From assembly GCA_963675135.1 (NCBI GenBank), contig OY776130.1:29504001-29568000 (forward strand): 64,000 bases of DNA, written 5' to 3'. Positions 1 through 12,733 of this stretch are shown here, piece by piece. The position numbers and the translations under genes were made by a program. Source of the stretch: Galeopsis tetrahit (Eukaryota > Streptophyta > Magnoliopsida > Lamiales > Lamiaceae). The notes beneath the pieces were generated by a model. The model saw only the letters and a list, made by a program, of their open reading frames with translations. It did not search any database and was not told the DNA's origin. How positions within the stretch are numbered: position 1 is the stretch's first letter; each line of letters begins with the position of its first letter.

Positions 1-2615
1 TATAAATTGCCAAAAGAAGAAGGAAACGGGCCCATGAAATCCATACCCCACACATAAAAAATTTCACACACAATTATGGGGTTTTGGGGCATTTCACTCA
101 TTTGAGAAATATTTCCTGTTCTTTGACAATTATCACACGACTTACAAAAATCATATGCATCCCAAAACAACGATGGCCAATAAAATCCACACTCTAGAAC
201 CTTAAAAGCAGTACGTTTGGACCCAAAATGTCCTCCACAAGCATAATTATGACAAAAGGTGAGAATGGAATAGAATTCAAAATCGGGTACGCACCTTCAT
301 ATTACCTGATCAGCACAATGCTTCCATAAATATGGATCATCCCAAACGTAGTATTTAGCATCACTACGTAGCTTATCTCTTTGAGCCTTGTTCATATCCT
401 CCGGATAAACTCCAGCAACAAGAAAATTCACCAAATCAGCAAACCATGGGGCAGACTGCACTGACACTGAAGGGGTCAGTGTTGCTGAATTCTGAATTTT
501 TTTCGTCACAACGAGCAGCTGCTCGTCTGGGAATTTTTCCAGCAGTGGTTCAGCGTCCTCAGCTCTCTCCAAGCGACTAAGATGGTCAGCCACCACGTTC
601 TCTACACCTCTCTTATCTTTAATTTTAAGATCAAACTCTTGGAGCAATAAAATCCAACGAATAAGTCTCGGTTTAGCTTCTTTTTTCGCCATCAAATACC
701 TTAAGGCTGCATGATCAGAAAATACAATCACTTTAGTCCCAAGTAAATATGAACGAAATTTTTCTAAAGCAAAAACCACAGCAAGAAGTTCTTTTTCCGT
801 GGTAGAATAGTTAGCTTGAGCTTGATCCAAAGTTCGTGATGCATAATATATCACATGAGATTTCTTGTCCACACGCTGCCCAAGGACAGCCCCTAAAGCA
901 TTATCACTTGCATCGCACATGATCTCGAATGGTAGGCTCCAATTCGGGGGTTGGATAATGGGTGGTGTGGTTAACAATCTCTTCAATGTGTCAAAAGCTT
1001 CCTTACACGCCTCATCAAGCTCGAACTCCACATCCTTTTGCAAAAGTCTACAAAGAGGTGATGCGATCTTGGAAAAATCCTTGATAAACCTCCTATAAAA
1101 ACCTGCATGGCCAAGAAAAGAACGAACTTCCCGCACAGTGGTGGGGTAAGGCAAAGCATCAATAAGTTCAACCTTAGACTTGTCCACTTCTATGCCTTTT
1201 TCAGAAACAATATGCCCTAACACAATTCCTTTTTCTACCATAAAATGACATTTTTCCCAATTTAAAACCAAATTAGTCTCAATGCATCGTTTAAGAATTA
1301 AACTAAGGTTTCCTAGGCATATTTCAAATGATCCACCATAGACACTAAAATCATCCATGAAAACCTCAATTATATTCCCAACAAATTCGGAAAAAATGCT
1401 TACCACACACCTTTGGAATGTGGCAGGGGCATTGCAGAGCCCAAATGGCATCTTACGATATGCAAATGTGCCAAACGGATAAGTGAAAGTCATTTTCTCT
1501 TGATCCTCTGGGGCTATAGCAATATGAAAATAACCAGAAAATCCATCAAGAAAGCAATAATAAGAATGACCTGCAAGCCTTTCCAACATATGATCGATGA
1601 AGGGTAAAGGGAAATGATCCTTTCTTGTCATGGCATTTAGCTTGCGGTAATCTATGCATACTCTCCATCCCGTTTGCACACGAGTTGGAATAGATTCACC
1701 CTTATCATTCTCTATCACTGTCACTCCGGATTTCTTTGGTACCACCTGTGTAGGACTAATCCACTTGCTGTCCGATATAGGAAAAATTATCCCAACTTGT
1801 AGTAGCTTCAAAATCTCCTTCTTCACCACCTCCATCATTGGTGGGTTCAATCGACGTTGGGCTTCTCGAGTGGGACGTGAATCCTCCTCGAGTAGGATTC
1901 GATGCATGCACAATGATGGACTTATCCCCTTGAGGTCTGCCACTGTCCAACCTATAGCCTGTTGGTGTTCCTTCAACACCGAAACCAACGTAGTCTCTTG
2001 GGCCCTCGTCAGCTTTGCTGAAATGATGACGGGAAGTGTATCATTCGGGCCCAAATAAGCATACTTCAAATGTTCAGGTAACGGCTTCAATTCAAGCTCT
2101 GGTGCCTGCAAAGAGGATGGAAGAATTTTTGGGTAAGCATCAGGTAGTTTCACATATGCAACATCATACCTAGAATTATTTTCTTGCTCATCTCCTTCTT
2201 CCATCTCTTGCAAGTTTTCTAATTCGTTCCTGCAATCCAGCTCAAAAATTTCCTGCACAATTGGATCTATGACACTCACAGCAAAAAGAGAGTCAGAAGC
2301 ATTAGGAAATTTCATAGCATCAAATATATTAAAATGAATAATTTGTCCGTCAAATTCCATTGTGAGGGTGCCCCCATGAACATCTATTTTTGTTTGGGAA
2401 GTGTCCATAAATGGTCTTCCTAACAAAATAGGTATGGAATGTCCTGGATTATCATTCATATTTAACACATAAAAATCAGCAGGAAAAATTAACTTATCTA
2501 CCTGTACGAGAACATCCTCAACTACACCAACTGGATGTGTGACACTTCTATCAGCTAGTTGGATAGTCATTCCCGTCTCCTTCAATGGTCCGATGCCTAA
2601 CTTCTCATATATAGA
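1..2615 (-). pseudogene. gypsy pol: protease end, RT, RNase H, partial integrase
   Basis: Retrotransposon polyprotein. Reading leftward from 2585, the first 80 codons finish the protease (GRPFMDT). RT follows, with DYRKLN, FLDGFSGY, MPFGLCNAPATFQR and the catalytic VFMDDF, then RNase H with MCDASD, TEKELLAVVFALEK and FSDHAALRYL. The frame stays open to a TGA at 297-299. The same frame continues past it to base 1 with integrase zinc-binding residues (H and C pairs around SCDNCQR), so this is one substituted arginine codon and not the protein end. A second in-frame stop near 2614 separates it from the protease active site. Two nonsense changes and no frameshift suggest a fairly young but dead copy. 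Confidence 0.85.
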
Positions 2616-3312
2616 TCAAGGCATGACATTAATAGAGGCTCCAAGATCAAGCATAGCTTGCTCAATCTTGTGATCCCCTATCGTACAAGGAATAACGAAC
2701 ATACCCGGATCCTTCCTTTTTGGAGGCAGCTTCTTTTGGAAGACGGCTGAGACGTGCTCTCCCATGAAGATCTTCTCGTTCCCACCCAATTTACGCCTAT
2801 TAGTGCATAATTCTTTCAAGAACTTGTCATACCTTGGAATCTGCTTAACGGCATCAATCAACGGAATGTTGATCTCAACCTTTCGGAACACATCAAGTAT
2901 TTGCTGGTCCTTGACACCTTTTTCTGCCTTTTTAAACCTGGATGGGAAATGTAAAGGATTAGTAATAATGGGAATTGAATTACGAGCATTTACCTCATTT
3001 TTTATTTCTGGGACACTGACACTGAGGGGGTCAGTGTTACTGAAATCTGCATCCTGATTTTTTCGGACAGCTTTATCGGGTCCAACCAGCTCGTCCCGAG
3101 CATCAATCTGACCATTAGGGACCTGGGACTGCCCCTCATCACCTGCTCCAACCTGCCCTCCATCTTCCTCACTTCGTTTGGGTGCCGAAATTTCTTCTAA
3201 AGTCTTACCACTTCGTAAAGTGACGGCACTTACATTTCGAGGGTTGATTTCGGGCTGAGATGGTAGTTTACCACTGTTTTGGGCGTGCATTTGGTTGAGG
3301 GCTGTAGCTATA
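2616..3312 (-). pseudogene. gypsy gag C-terminus and protease active site, truncated
   Basis: Reading leftward, the segment begins inside gag (ALNQMHAQNSGKLPSQPE), passes the VTLRSGK motif and a variable linker rich in E, D, G and Q, and ends at the protease active site DLGASINVMP. The same frame leads into pol after one TGA. The open frame extends right to 3515, but upstream of about 3312 the sequence is AT-rich, low-complexity and unlike gag. I therefore place the real edge at the codons for IATAL near 3312. The capsid part of gag is missing, so the element was cut here by insertion, deletion or recombination. Confidence 0.75.
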
Positions 3313-4638
3313 GTAGGGCAAGTAAGGGTCGATCCACAGGGAACGGTGTAATTTAACCGAATTAATTTGTGTACGAAAGCAATAAAAAGGGGGGGGTTTT
3401 GGATTGGTGAACTAATATATCTACTAAATAACAAGGAAATAATAATAAAGAGTAGGTAAAATAATATTAATTCAAATAATAAGAACGATCTAGCCCTCGG
3501 ATAGTGTCCCCTCAATTAATTATACCAATTTAATCAACAAACCCGATTATCTCAATTTATTCTCGAATCTTATCCCTAAACCAGTGGTACGACCAAACTA
3601 GTTCGAATTGCTTCTTACGTTTAATTAATCAGCAGGTACGACCCCCAATTAATCTATCCCTACGAATAACCCTAAAACATGTATCTAAGGTTCAACTCGA
3701 GAGACGCATTCAAGAATTAAAACAATAGGATAAATTAGACCATGAATACGAGACACTCGTTTCATGCAACCTAAATGTTATTACTCCCTAAGGTGTTCTG
3801 CCTTAGTTGCTACAATTCCCACAATTTTATAACAATTACGGATTTTAATTTATAGGATAGTTAGAATTGAAATAGGAATAAAATTGGGTGATCAAGCCTA
3901 TTAAACTCCTAATTCAAACACGCATAGCATCTACTCAAATAATAACAAAATCGAGATACAAATCAAAATTAACCAGGAATTGTTTAATTAAACAGGCATA
4001 ATCAATATGAGGTTTTACGTCCTCGGGCTAGAATAAAGAAATTAACTAAGCATAATCAACGAAACAATACCAATAATTTATTGATCCATAATCTCAAAAG
4101 TCAATACAAAAGAAAAGGGTAACAGAAGTTAATCAAACCAACAAAAAACATGGAGTATCAATAGCATTGTCTTTTTCTCTCCTCCAAAGTCACGGCCAAC
4201 AATTTTCCCCAAAAAGCCAAAAAACCAGCGTTGACTTCTTCTTTCTGCTCTCCAATGCGGCTGTCTCTCCTTTTCTTCCAAAGGGATTACCCCTAAAATT
4301 CATTCAGCCCCATCAAATTGGCCAATGGGCCCAAAACAACTAATGGGCCCAAAACTTTATCTTTTATTTTCCTATGCAACAAACCCAGCAACAATGTCAT
4401 AAGCCCACGTACTTTATTTTCTTCCTATTGTTTTACTTCTTCAGTATGCGGCCCACAAGAATTATCTTTCAATCTGATCAAAATGCTCCATTTTACCTGA
4501 ATTAAATAAGAAAATAAAAATATCAAGATAATTGGAGTCACTAAATAACGAGTCGGATAATGCACTAAAATGCCAATTTAATTCTCAAAGAGTATTCAAT
4601 TAGGCACAAAAAATATGCAATAGATTCGACTCATCAAG
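3313..4638. other. non-coding segment of unknown class between gypsy and copia
   Basis: About 1.3 kb without a credible reading frame, sharply bounded by gypsy gag on the left and the copia third ORF on the right. On the minus strand it starts near TTGATGAGTCGAAT and ends near CTGTGGATCGACCCTTAC. It contains a run of eight G at about 3390-3397 and two copies of a GGTACGACC word near 3586 and 3634. I recall similar edge sequences from plant intergenic repeats but cannot assign a family. There is no clear TIR, LTR or target duplication. A non-autonomous insertion is likelier than host sequence because both sides are transposon coding DNA. Confidence 0.45.
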
Positions 4639-5982
4639 AGGGTTCAACATTTTCTGTTGAAGGTAAGGATAAAATTTGGTCTGTGGTTTCTGTGGGCTTT
4701 GATGTATCTAGGATTGGTGTGACAACTGTCGGAGTATCAGTTGTGTCCATTACGGGTGTGTTTGGGGGTAGGCTGGCTCTCAGCGGATGTGCTGCCAGCA
4801 CTTGTGAGGTTGAGGGAATAGGTCTAGGCCTAGATCGATGTGATCTAGCCTTGGTTCGAATAGAAGGGAGAGAGAGAGAGGAATTAACAAAGCTTGAGAA
4901 GAGGTACCAACCTGAGGACTCGACTCTTCTGGTGGAGGAGGTGTTCCAATTCTCACGAGTCTATAATATTCTGGAACTTGAGCACTTGGCTCCTTCTCTT
5001 GATCAGACTGCTCATCTGATTGAGTCTCCTCCGAGTCATCTGCACTAGACTCAGCTTTTGCAACTTTCTCCGATTCTTCATCATCGGACCTGTCTTCTAA
5101 AGAGCTAGATGAGTCAGCATACGGCAAAGCTACTGAATCATCAACTTGAACTTGCCTTGGGGCAGCTGGCCTTGCAGCAACTTGTTTCTTCAGCGCCTCC
5201 TTTTTCAGATAGAACTTTAGTGGATGAAAGGGCTTTCCCTTGCTCCAATCAGACTTGTTTGGCAACAACAAGGGTAGTAAGATACTCAGCTTGTTGCCAT
5301 ACCCAACAACATTCGACACTATCCAACTGCAAGAGTCGGTATCAACCCTAACACTTCTTTCGAAATACATCATCCGATCAGCTATCAGCTTAAACCAATT
5401 ACCCTCCGTGATTCCATCATATATCGCCGCCATTACCCTTGTCTTAGCCTGAGTGACAGAATCATGAGAGCCAGTGGCACATAGTAGCATCTTGCTTGCT
5501 ATGTCCAGTAGAGTGCGATACTTTTCTAGAAGTTCCGACTTCTTGACAACAGGGGCCTTGCCATCTGGTTTGAGCTTCATTTTCCTACCACAAAAGATGC
5601 TCAAATACCTCATCTCCTGACCAACAACATAGTTTTCCACATCAATCGTTCCGATGGGCAACTTCAAATGATTAAACATAACTTCTCGAGTGAGTTCAAC
5701 TCGACTCGATCCAATAAACGATTCGATGATATCTCCTCATCTGGTGGTGTTAGCATAGAACAGCAACACCTCTTCTTCCAATACTACTTGAGGGAATGCC
5801 TCCAGATACGGCTTCAATCCACATCGAATGCACTTGTCGATGATTTCTTGGTTTCCAACAGTGTGAAGCCCTTTGAAAAACATCGAGGGTTCCACCTGTA
5901 CCTTGCCTTCTGAGATGTACTGGCCAAGGTCAAACCTAGCTTGCATGTTAGTTCTTACATCGAATAGAGAAGCAATCGACAT
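4639..5982 (-). pseudogene. copia element 1 third ORF (ORF3), N-terminal half, broken
   Basis: Homologous to the first ~460 codons of the large ORF3 of element 2. The start is placed at the ATG for MSIASLFDVRTNMQARFD (5982) because the match to element 2 begins there; an upstream ATG at 6024 is not conserved. Shared landmarks are FFKG, RCGLKPYLEAFP, EEEVL.FYAN and NHLKLPIG.IDVENY, then VMAAIYDGITEGNWFKL and LYFERSVRVDTDS-like words. An in-frame TGA lies at 5737 and a frameshift near 4860. The last readable match is SLPSTENVEP, after which foreign sequence starts. The function is unknown. The domain resembles the 'putative plant transposon protein' class found in many plant genomes; this is my judgement of pattern and no search was run. 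Confidence 0.7.
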
Positions 5983-6875
5983 TTTCAGTAGATAGAATAA
6001 GAACAGAGGAGTTTGATTTTGCAAGAAATTTGAGAGCTAGAAAAGGGAAGTTATGAAATCGTGGGGCACGTTGTGTGTGGAAGATGAGTTTTGTTAAGAA
6101 CTGAAATTTGATCCAACGGCCAAGATTGAAGGATTAGATCCAACGGTTGGGGCCTTTGGTATTCAGTTACGGAATCGAGAATATTATGTGATTTGATATT
6201 GTAAAATTTGAAATCCGTCTCTTCTTAGTTAGGACAGGGGAGTGAACTCATCTGACCTAGTATAGTCGAGTATGAACTGGGTGTATACACCTCATTAAAT
6301 GGGAGTGTATAAATCCAATTCTAGGGTTTTCAAATTTTAGCATTATCGAATTACTATAATACCCTTAATTCATATTGAGTAAACACTTAGTATATTTCAA
6401 TCAAAAGAACACTTAGCTTGTCTGTTCGAGTCCATTCAGAACAGACGAGTAGACCTAAGCTTCACAAGACGAGTAGTCTTAAGTGCACAAGACGAGTTCC
6501 CCCTTCGACTGTGCTTGTCTATTCTGAACATCGAACGACTTCATGTACCTATCTTATCATTTGTAACGTGTAATCGTAGGTACAAGTAGAGTAAAATAAA
6601 TAAAATGAATATCAATTTAAAGCAATGATCAAGGTTTCGAACAAGATGACTTGTAACAAACATAAGAGTCAACATAAGGATATTTAAGAAATCATAGATT
6701 CCCCCTTAAATGTTTATTCCCTTAGTATTACCCTCAGCTTTACCAACTTCCTCATCGGGTTGTTTGGTCATCTAGTCTAGCCTTGTATACCAGTCTGTTG
6801 AGTGAGTAGTCGAGTGCTCTGGTCTAGTGATCTTGTCTCCTTGTTTCTTTGATGTACCTATTTGTTAGTACATAG
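5983..6875 (-). promoter_or_regulatory. conserved spacer between pol and ORF3 with internal polypurine tracts
   Basis: Non-coding DNA between the pol stop and the ORF3 start, alignable with 50322-51198 in element 2. On the minus strand it contains two AAGGGGGAA tracts (about 6499-6507 and 6700-6708), both kept in element 2. Repeated polypurine tracts downstream of pol are a known trait of sireviruses. Around 6417-6540 there are three copies of GACGAGT and a conserved block about CTTGTCTGTTCGAG. A block near 6170-6215 (ATCGAGAATATTA) is also near-identical in both copies. The length and conservation suggest that it drives or separates expression of ORF3. Confidence 0.55.
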
Positions 6876-9800
6876 CTATAGGCAAGTAGGGTCTAAATCA
6901 ATTAGCCCTAGACTAATGCATAACTCACGAAATCGTGCTTCAGCTAATGGTTTTGTAAAAATATCAGCTTTTTGAAAATCAGTATGAATCTTTTCCATGC
7001 GAATATCCTTCTTTTCTACATGATCACGTATGAAATGATGCTTCACATCAACATGCTTACATCGTGTGTGCAAAACAGGATTTTGTGTAATGGCAATTGC
7101 ACTATTACTATCACAGAAAATAGGAACATTTGATTCATGTATGTTGTAATCTCTAAGCTGTTGCATGAGCCAGAGTAGTTGACTACAACAGCTACCAGCA
7201 GTCATGTACTCGGCTTCAGTAGTAGAAGTAGCAACACTAGTCTGCTTTTTCGAAAACCATGAAATGAGTTTTGTGCCTAAGAATTGACAAGAACCAGAAG
7301 TAGATTTTCTATCTATTCTACAGCCTCCAAAGTCTGAGTCTGAATAGCCACTTAAGGATAGATCATCATTTGAGGGATACCATATACCACGATTGATGGT
7401 CCCTTTCAAATATTTCAGAATCCTTTTGGTGGTTTCCATGTGACTTTCCTTTGGATTGGCTTGAAATCGAGCACAAACACCAACAGAGAATGCAATGTCC
7501 GGTCTACTAGCAGTTAGATACAGTAAGGAACCAATTAATCCACGATAATAAGATTGGTCAGCACATTTACCGTTTTCATCTGGATCCATTCTGTAAGTTG
7601 GTTGCATCGGTACGCCAGTAGACTTACAAGTTTTGATCCCGTACTTGTCTAGAAGGTTTCTAGTGTACTTCGCCTGATTTATGAAAATACCTTCTGGAGT
7701 TTGTTTTACTTGAAGACCAAGAAAGTAGTTCATTTCACCCATCATTGACATCTCAAATTTACTTTGCATGAGTGTTGAAAAACTTTCACTCAGCTTTTTG
7801 TTAGGTGACCCAAAAATGATGTCATCTACGTAAATTTGGACGAGTAAAATGTCCTTCCCTTCTTGTCTTCTGAACAAGGTTTTATCGACCTTGCCCTTAG
7901 TAAAACCATTTTCTAATAGAAAGAGAGATAAGGTATCATACCATGCTCTTGGAGCTTGCTTTAGTCCGTACAAGGCTTTCTTCAATCTGTACACCTGGTT
8001 GCCTTTGACTTCGAAACCTGGAGGTTGTTCAACATACACTTCTTACGCAAGAATACCGTTAAGAAATGCACTTTTAACATCCATTTGATATACAGTAAAC
8101 TTCATATGAGCAGCATATGCAAGAAACAAACGAATGACTTCTAGTCTAGCAACAGGAGCATAAGTTTCATCATAGTCTATGCCTTCAGCTTGTGAATAAC
8201 CTTGGGCGACTAGTCTATCCTTATTCCTAACGACTAAATCATTCTCATCTTTCTTATTCTTGAAAATCCATCTAGTGCCAACTACATTATGATGTTCCGG
8301 CCTATCGACAAGTTCCCAGACGTCGTTTCGAATAAAATGGTTCAACTCGTCTTGCATAGCGATGATCCAATTACTATCAGCCAATGCCTCTTTAACAGTG
8401 GTAGGCTCAATAACAGAGAGGAAACAACACCAGCAAAACATAGTTGGACTAGGCTGTTCTTGCGACTCAAAGAGTTGTCGTCTAGTCTTCACACCAATAG
8501 TAGATTTCCATGTTTTTCTATTCTTAACAGGAATACTATCACCATCTATATCATGTAAAACATCATGCATATCAACATCATTTGTATCATCAACAGATTT
8601 ACCAGGAGTAGACGAGTCAACTAGAGCAGGCATGTCAGCTGGTCTAGAAGACTTACCTTGAGCACTTACTTTCTCTTTGTCGTCAGACTCTAGAGCTTTT
8701 AGGAATGGGTTGTAGGCTTGAACAGATTCATATACCTCTGAATCTTTATCAGATTCGATTGTTAGATCAGTCACTTTCTCACTGATCTTGTTGGCAGACG
8801 AGTCCTGTCGAGATTCATCGAAAACCACATGTGGTATTTCTTCCACACAAAGAGTTGAGTAGTTGAATACCCTAAATGCCTTGCTAGTCGAGGAGTATCC
8901 CAAGAATATCCCCTCGTCTGCTTTAGCATCGAAAGCATTCAACTTGCTCTTTCCATGCATTGTTGTGAATGAAACACTTACAACCAAATATATGGAAATA
9001 TGAAACTCTGGGTTTTCTACCTTTCCAAACCTCATAGGGTGTCTTGCCTAGAGCTTTGTTGATCGCGCTTCTGTTCTGTGAATGGCATGCAGTATTGATA
9101 GCTTCAGCCCAAAATTTTTTAGGCGTGTTGAACTCAGCTAGCATGGTCCTACAGGCTTCTTTGAGAGTTTGATTCCTTCTTTCAGTTACACCGTTCTGTT
9201 GTGGTGTCCTGGCTGCACTAGTAAGATGCTGGATACCACGTTTAGTATAGAAGTCTTTAATATAGCAATTAATGAACTCAGTTCCCTTGTCACTACGAAT
9301 CTTGACAATGGACTGGTTCTTCTCAACTTGTAACTTCTTCAACAGATCAGGCAGAAGTGTTTGTGTATCACTCTTCTTGTGTAGGAAGACTACCCAAGTA
9401 AACTTAGAATAGTCGTCTACAACAACAAGTGTGTACCTTCTACCATTCAAGGTTGGAGGAGTTATTGGACCATGAAGATCCATATGTAGGAGTTCTAGGA
9501 CGCTACTAGTTGAGAGAGTAGGAATTGACTTAAAAGAACCTTTAACCTGTTTACCCTGTTGACAAGCCGTGCATACATGTGACTTGTAGTAAACTTCATT
9601 GGGAATACCTTCTACAAGGTAATCTCTGGCTATCTTATTAAGAACCTTAAAGTTTAAGTGACAGAGGCGTCTGTGCCAGAGCCACCCAAGTTCTTTAGGA
9701 TTCTTAGTAAGTAGAGAGTAAATTGTATTTCAAACCTTCAACATACGAGACATCTTGAATCTCTACGTCTCCATTCCGGATGTAACCAAATCCTTTAGTG

Positions 9801-9997
9801 ACAGCAGTGGAGCTATCACCAAATATCACTTTTGGTCCTTCCTGCTCATGGTAACTTGATAAGAGAGCCTTGGTACCAGTCATGTGGTGCGAACAACCAC
9901 TATCAATGTACCAAGTTTCTCCTACTGAGCCACCCATCTTATACAAGTCAAGTCGACCCTGCAATGAAGATATTCAATAATTTAGGTACCCATTTGT
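6876..9997 (-). pseudogene. copia element 1 pol (protease, integrase, RT, RNase H)
   Basis: Reading leftward: protease WYIDSGCSHHMTG near 9900, integrase zinc region (NACQ.GKQ-like, near 9560), integrase core with LLHMDLHGP, RSDKGTEFIN and PQQNGVTERRN, RT with WIFKNKKDEN and YVDDIIFGS, and RNase H with SDSDFGGC and TEAEYM. The protein ends LDPTCL at 6876. Breaks against element 2 are an internal deletion of about 0.15 kb at 9717 that removes the end of the protease, a frameshift near 8950 and an in-frame TAA at 8040 between the two halves of RT. The copy is dead but close enough to element 2 for alignment along its whole length. Confidence 0.85.
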
Positions 9998-12533
9998 TTA
10001 TTGGGGTCCTTGGGGGTTAGTCGAGTTCAGAGGAATCCAAATGTACATTGGAGTCTTGAACAAGTTCGATCTCTTAAGCTTTCAGCCATACTTGTTACAG
10101 AATAAGACCTTGTTGTCCTTGTCTGGCCTATCAGTCGAGTTCGGGTCTACTCTTTGGAGATAGCCTTTCGACTTAATCTCTACTTGAGCAGGCACTGGTC
10201 TATGATAGTCAGAGTAGGGCTTATATGCATTAGGTCCATACGGTTTATAGACGCGTTTGGGTCTTTCCTCAATTATGATATCATATGACAAAGGTGGAGG
10301 ATATAGGACAGCTTGTGTACGATATTTGGGAGCTACCTGTCTAGGTCTAGACGAGTAGAGCTGAGACTTCCTTATGAAAGGAGGTCTAGGCTCTTGTCGT
10401 CTAGTCTGTACCTGTCTAGTACTCGTCTCCTCAGGATACCAATCCTCGTATCTGACCTGGTTGGGTCGTCCACGACTAGTGGTCCTTTGAAGATTAGTTC
10501 TAGATGGAACAAGCTTGTTGTTACCATTCTTTTTACCTTCCTTGGTAATCGGAATGTTAACTCGAGCTTGTTTAGGTACAGTACCTTAAGATGGAGTATC
10601 AATATCGTATATCATTAGTCCTTTTCCTTTATCATTTGGCAAAAGTCTTGCGTTAGTAGTAGGGTTCTTAATGACTCGAGTAGACGAGCTAGATGACTCA
10701 GCACCTATACCTGTCTTGTCACCTGGGTCTCTATACCTATCTGACAGTTCAAGGTTAATCTTAGAAGAGTTAACCAGGTCAGTAAGTTTGAGATCAAGGG
10801 TGACAACCTCGGTCTCTAAGAACTTATTACGTTCTTCAAGTCTGTTGCACTTGCTCTTTAAAATATTGAATTCATTTCTCTCAGTTGCATGTGTCTTAAG
10901 TAGGTCTTGATATAACCTGTCTGTCAATGCACACTTTTCTTTGAGTTGTCTTAACTCTTCAGTCAATCGTTCATTTAGGACTGTTACATTAGGATCTACT
11001 TTAGACTGAGCTTCCTTAAGATCAATGATTTCTTTTTTTAATGCGATGTTTTCATCACTAACTTCGATGAATGCTTGGTTAGCAAGTAGAAGGTCGTCTT
11101 CAACAGCACTAGTCGAGTGCTGAAGACTACTTCCTACTTCACTACTAGCAGTATCACTTTCATCAGTTTCTGAATCATCACAAGATTGAAAGGATGTAGC
11201 AGATGATACCTCTTGGTCGATTTTAGCCATGCAGCATAAACCATCATCTACTATGAATGCTTCATCGTGATCTCGATCAGATGAGTGGCTAGACAAGGAC
11301 GATGGCAACTCGTCTGAATCCGAATCAGAGTCATCATTGGCCATCATTGCCTTCTTGCCACGGTTGTATCTTCTTTCCCTTCGTGCTTTGCGTTCTTCTC
11401 GATCATCAGTGCTTAGGTCTGGACATTCATATATGTAATGACCTGGCTTTTCACAATTATAGCACAAGAGATCATTAGTAGCCTTTTTAATAGGAGATTT
11501 GTCCCTACGCTTATCACGTCTATCAGAACGCTGAATCTTCCTATCGTCAGACTCTCTATCTCGTCTATTACCTTTCGAGACTCGTCTCTCCTTCCGGACG
11601 AGTTTCGGTCTCGTCTGGTCTCAGACGAGTTCTTAGAAGTGGACGCTCTATGATCCCTATAGAATTTCTTGTATCTTCTGAAACGTTTATTAAGCCTATC
11701 AAACTTTCTAACCATGAGACTCACCTGATCCTTCAGACTAAGATCAGTATCTAACTCATCTTTCACAGAGGCAGACTTAGCCTTAGACTTAGACCTGTCT
11801 ACCTTAGAGGATTTAGAAGTACTGGACTTAAAGGCAACGTTCTTAGACACAGCATGTTCTCTGTCACTACTGACTACGGGTTCATCTTCGTCTAAATCAA
11901 ACTCATGGGCTTTGAGAGTTTGAAACATGGTCTCTGCACTCCAAGCATCTATGTTCTGGGTATTCTTAACGAGCATCTTTACCATTTTCCATCGAGGATC
12001 TAAGCTCTTAAGAATCCTAAGATTGATTTCACGAGGAGTATATGACTTACCAAGGACTTCCAGATCATTCATAATCTTAGTAAAACGAGTATCCAGCTGG
12101 TCGATAGTTTCACCAGCTTTCATGTGAAATGATTCAAATCTTTGGACAACTGTGGATAATTTGCTCTCTTTGATTAGGGATGTCCCTTCACAAATGATAG
12201 CTAGTCTATCCCACATGTCTTTGGCAGTTTTGCATTTCAACACCTTTCCAAGATACTCATTCGGAAGTGTGTGTAAAATGTAATTCTTTGCCGAACTATC
12301 CAAATTATTTTGACGCATTTCCTCAGAGGTTAGTTCTGACCTGGGTTTCTTGACGAGAGTGCCGATTGGTTTGTCTTTGTCGAGGGCAGCAGTATTTGGA
12401 ACCATTGTTACGATCGGGCCCTCTGTGACAACAGAGATCATTAGGTCGTGCGTGGAGCTAAAGATCGCTTCCAGTAGTCGTAGTCCTGAACCTGGAACTT
12501 GGGTAACTTGTTAGCGCTGATCTCAAGAGACAT
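9998..12533 (-). pseudogene. copia element 1 gag, long form with CCHC knuckle
   Basis: Nucleocapsid precursor. The start is the ATG at 12533 (MSLEISANKL), shared with elements 2 and 3. The UBN2-like gag domain follows, then SLMVRKFDRLNKRF, the zinc knuckle CYNCEKPGHYIYEC near 11450, an acidic Ser/Asp-rich stretch, a coiled-coil stretch (near 10800-11080) and a basic tail. It ends at TAA 9998-10000 after NPQGPQ. At about 850 residues it is far longer than the 300-400 of most copia gags, as in sireviruses. Breaks are a 13-bp deletion near 12468, a 1-bp loss near 11588, a frameshift near 10580 and a stop at 10082. Confidence 0.75.
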
Positions 12534-12719
12534 GATTTCAAGAAATAAGTGCTAAGCAGATTTATGATCAAGAAGCAGTTAAGTCAAGAACAGGGAACAA
12601 GAAACAGATATATCAAGAATGTTGATCAAGAACACTTAAGCAAGTACAATCACGGACCAAGACTTCACCCTAAGTCTTAAGTCGGTTATATATCAAGAAA
12701 CAGCAGTTCGAAAACTACT

Positions 12720-12731
12720 GCTCTGATACCA
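12720..12731 (-). promoter_or_regulatory. primer binding site, tRNA-iMet, element 1
   Basis: The minus strand reads TGGTATCAGAGC two bases inside the LTR end, the complement of the 3' end of plant initiator tRNA-Met and the usual minus-strand primer site of plant copia elements. It fixes the LTR boundary and the orientation of the element. Confidence 0.9.
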
Positions 12732-12733
12732 CT

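Larger units (their letters stand above)
1..3312 (-). mobile_element. Ty3/gypsy retrotransposon fragment, Athila-type
   Basis: On the minus strand the segment reads, in order, end of gag, aspartic protease, reverse transcriptase, RNase H and the start of integrase, all in one frame broken only by single stop codons. No LTR is in the window: the 5' side ends abruptly near 3312 inside gag, and the 3' side leaves the window in the integrase zinc-finger region. The protease motif DLGASINVMP, the RT box VFMDDF in place of YVDD, and the gag tail with VTLRSGK are those of the Athila/Tat branch. Lineage is inferred from remembered family motifs. Confidence 0.85.

Noticed and set aside
1654..2058. Plus-strand frames across the gypsy and copia pol regions
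   Set aside because: They are antisense shadows of well-supported pol domains on the minus strand and encode nothing recognisable.
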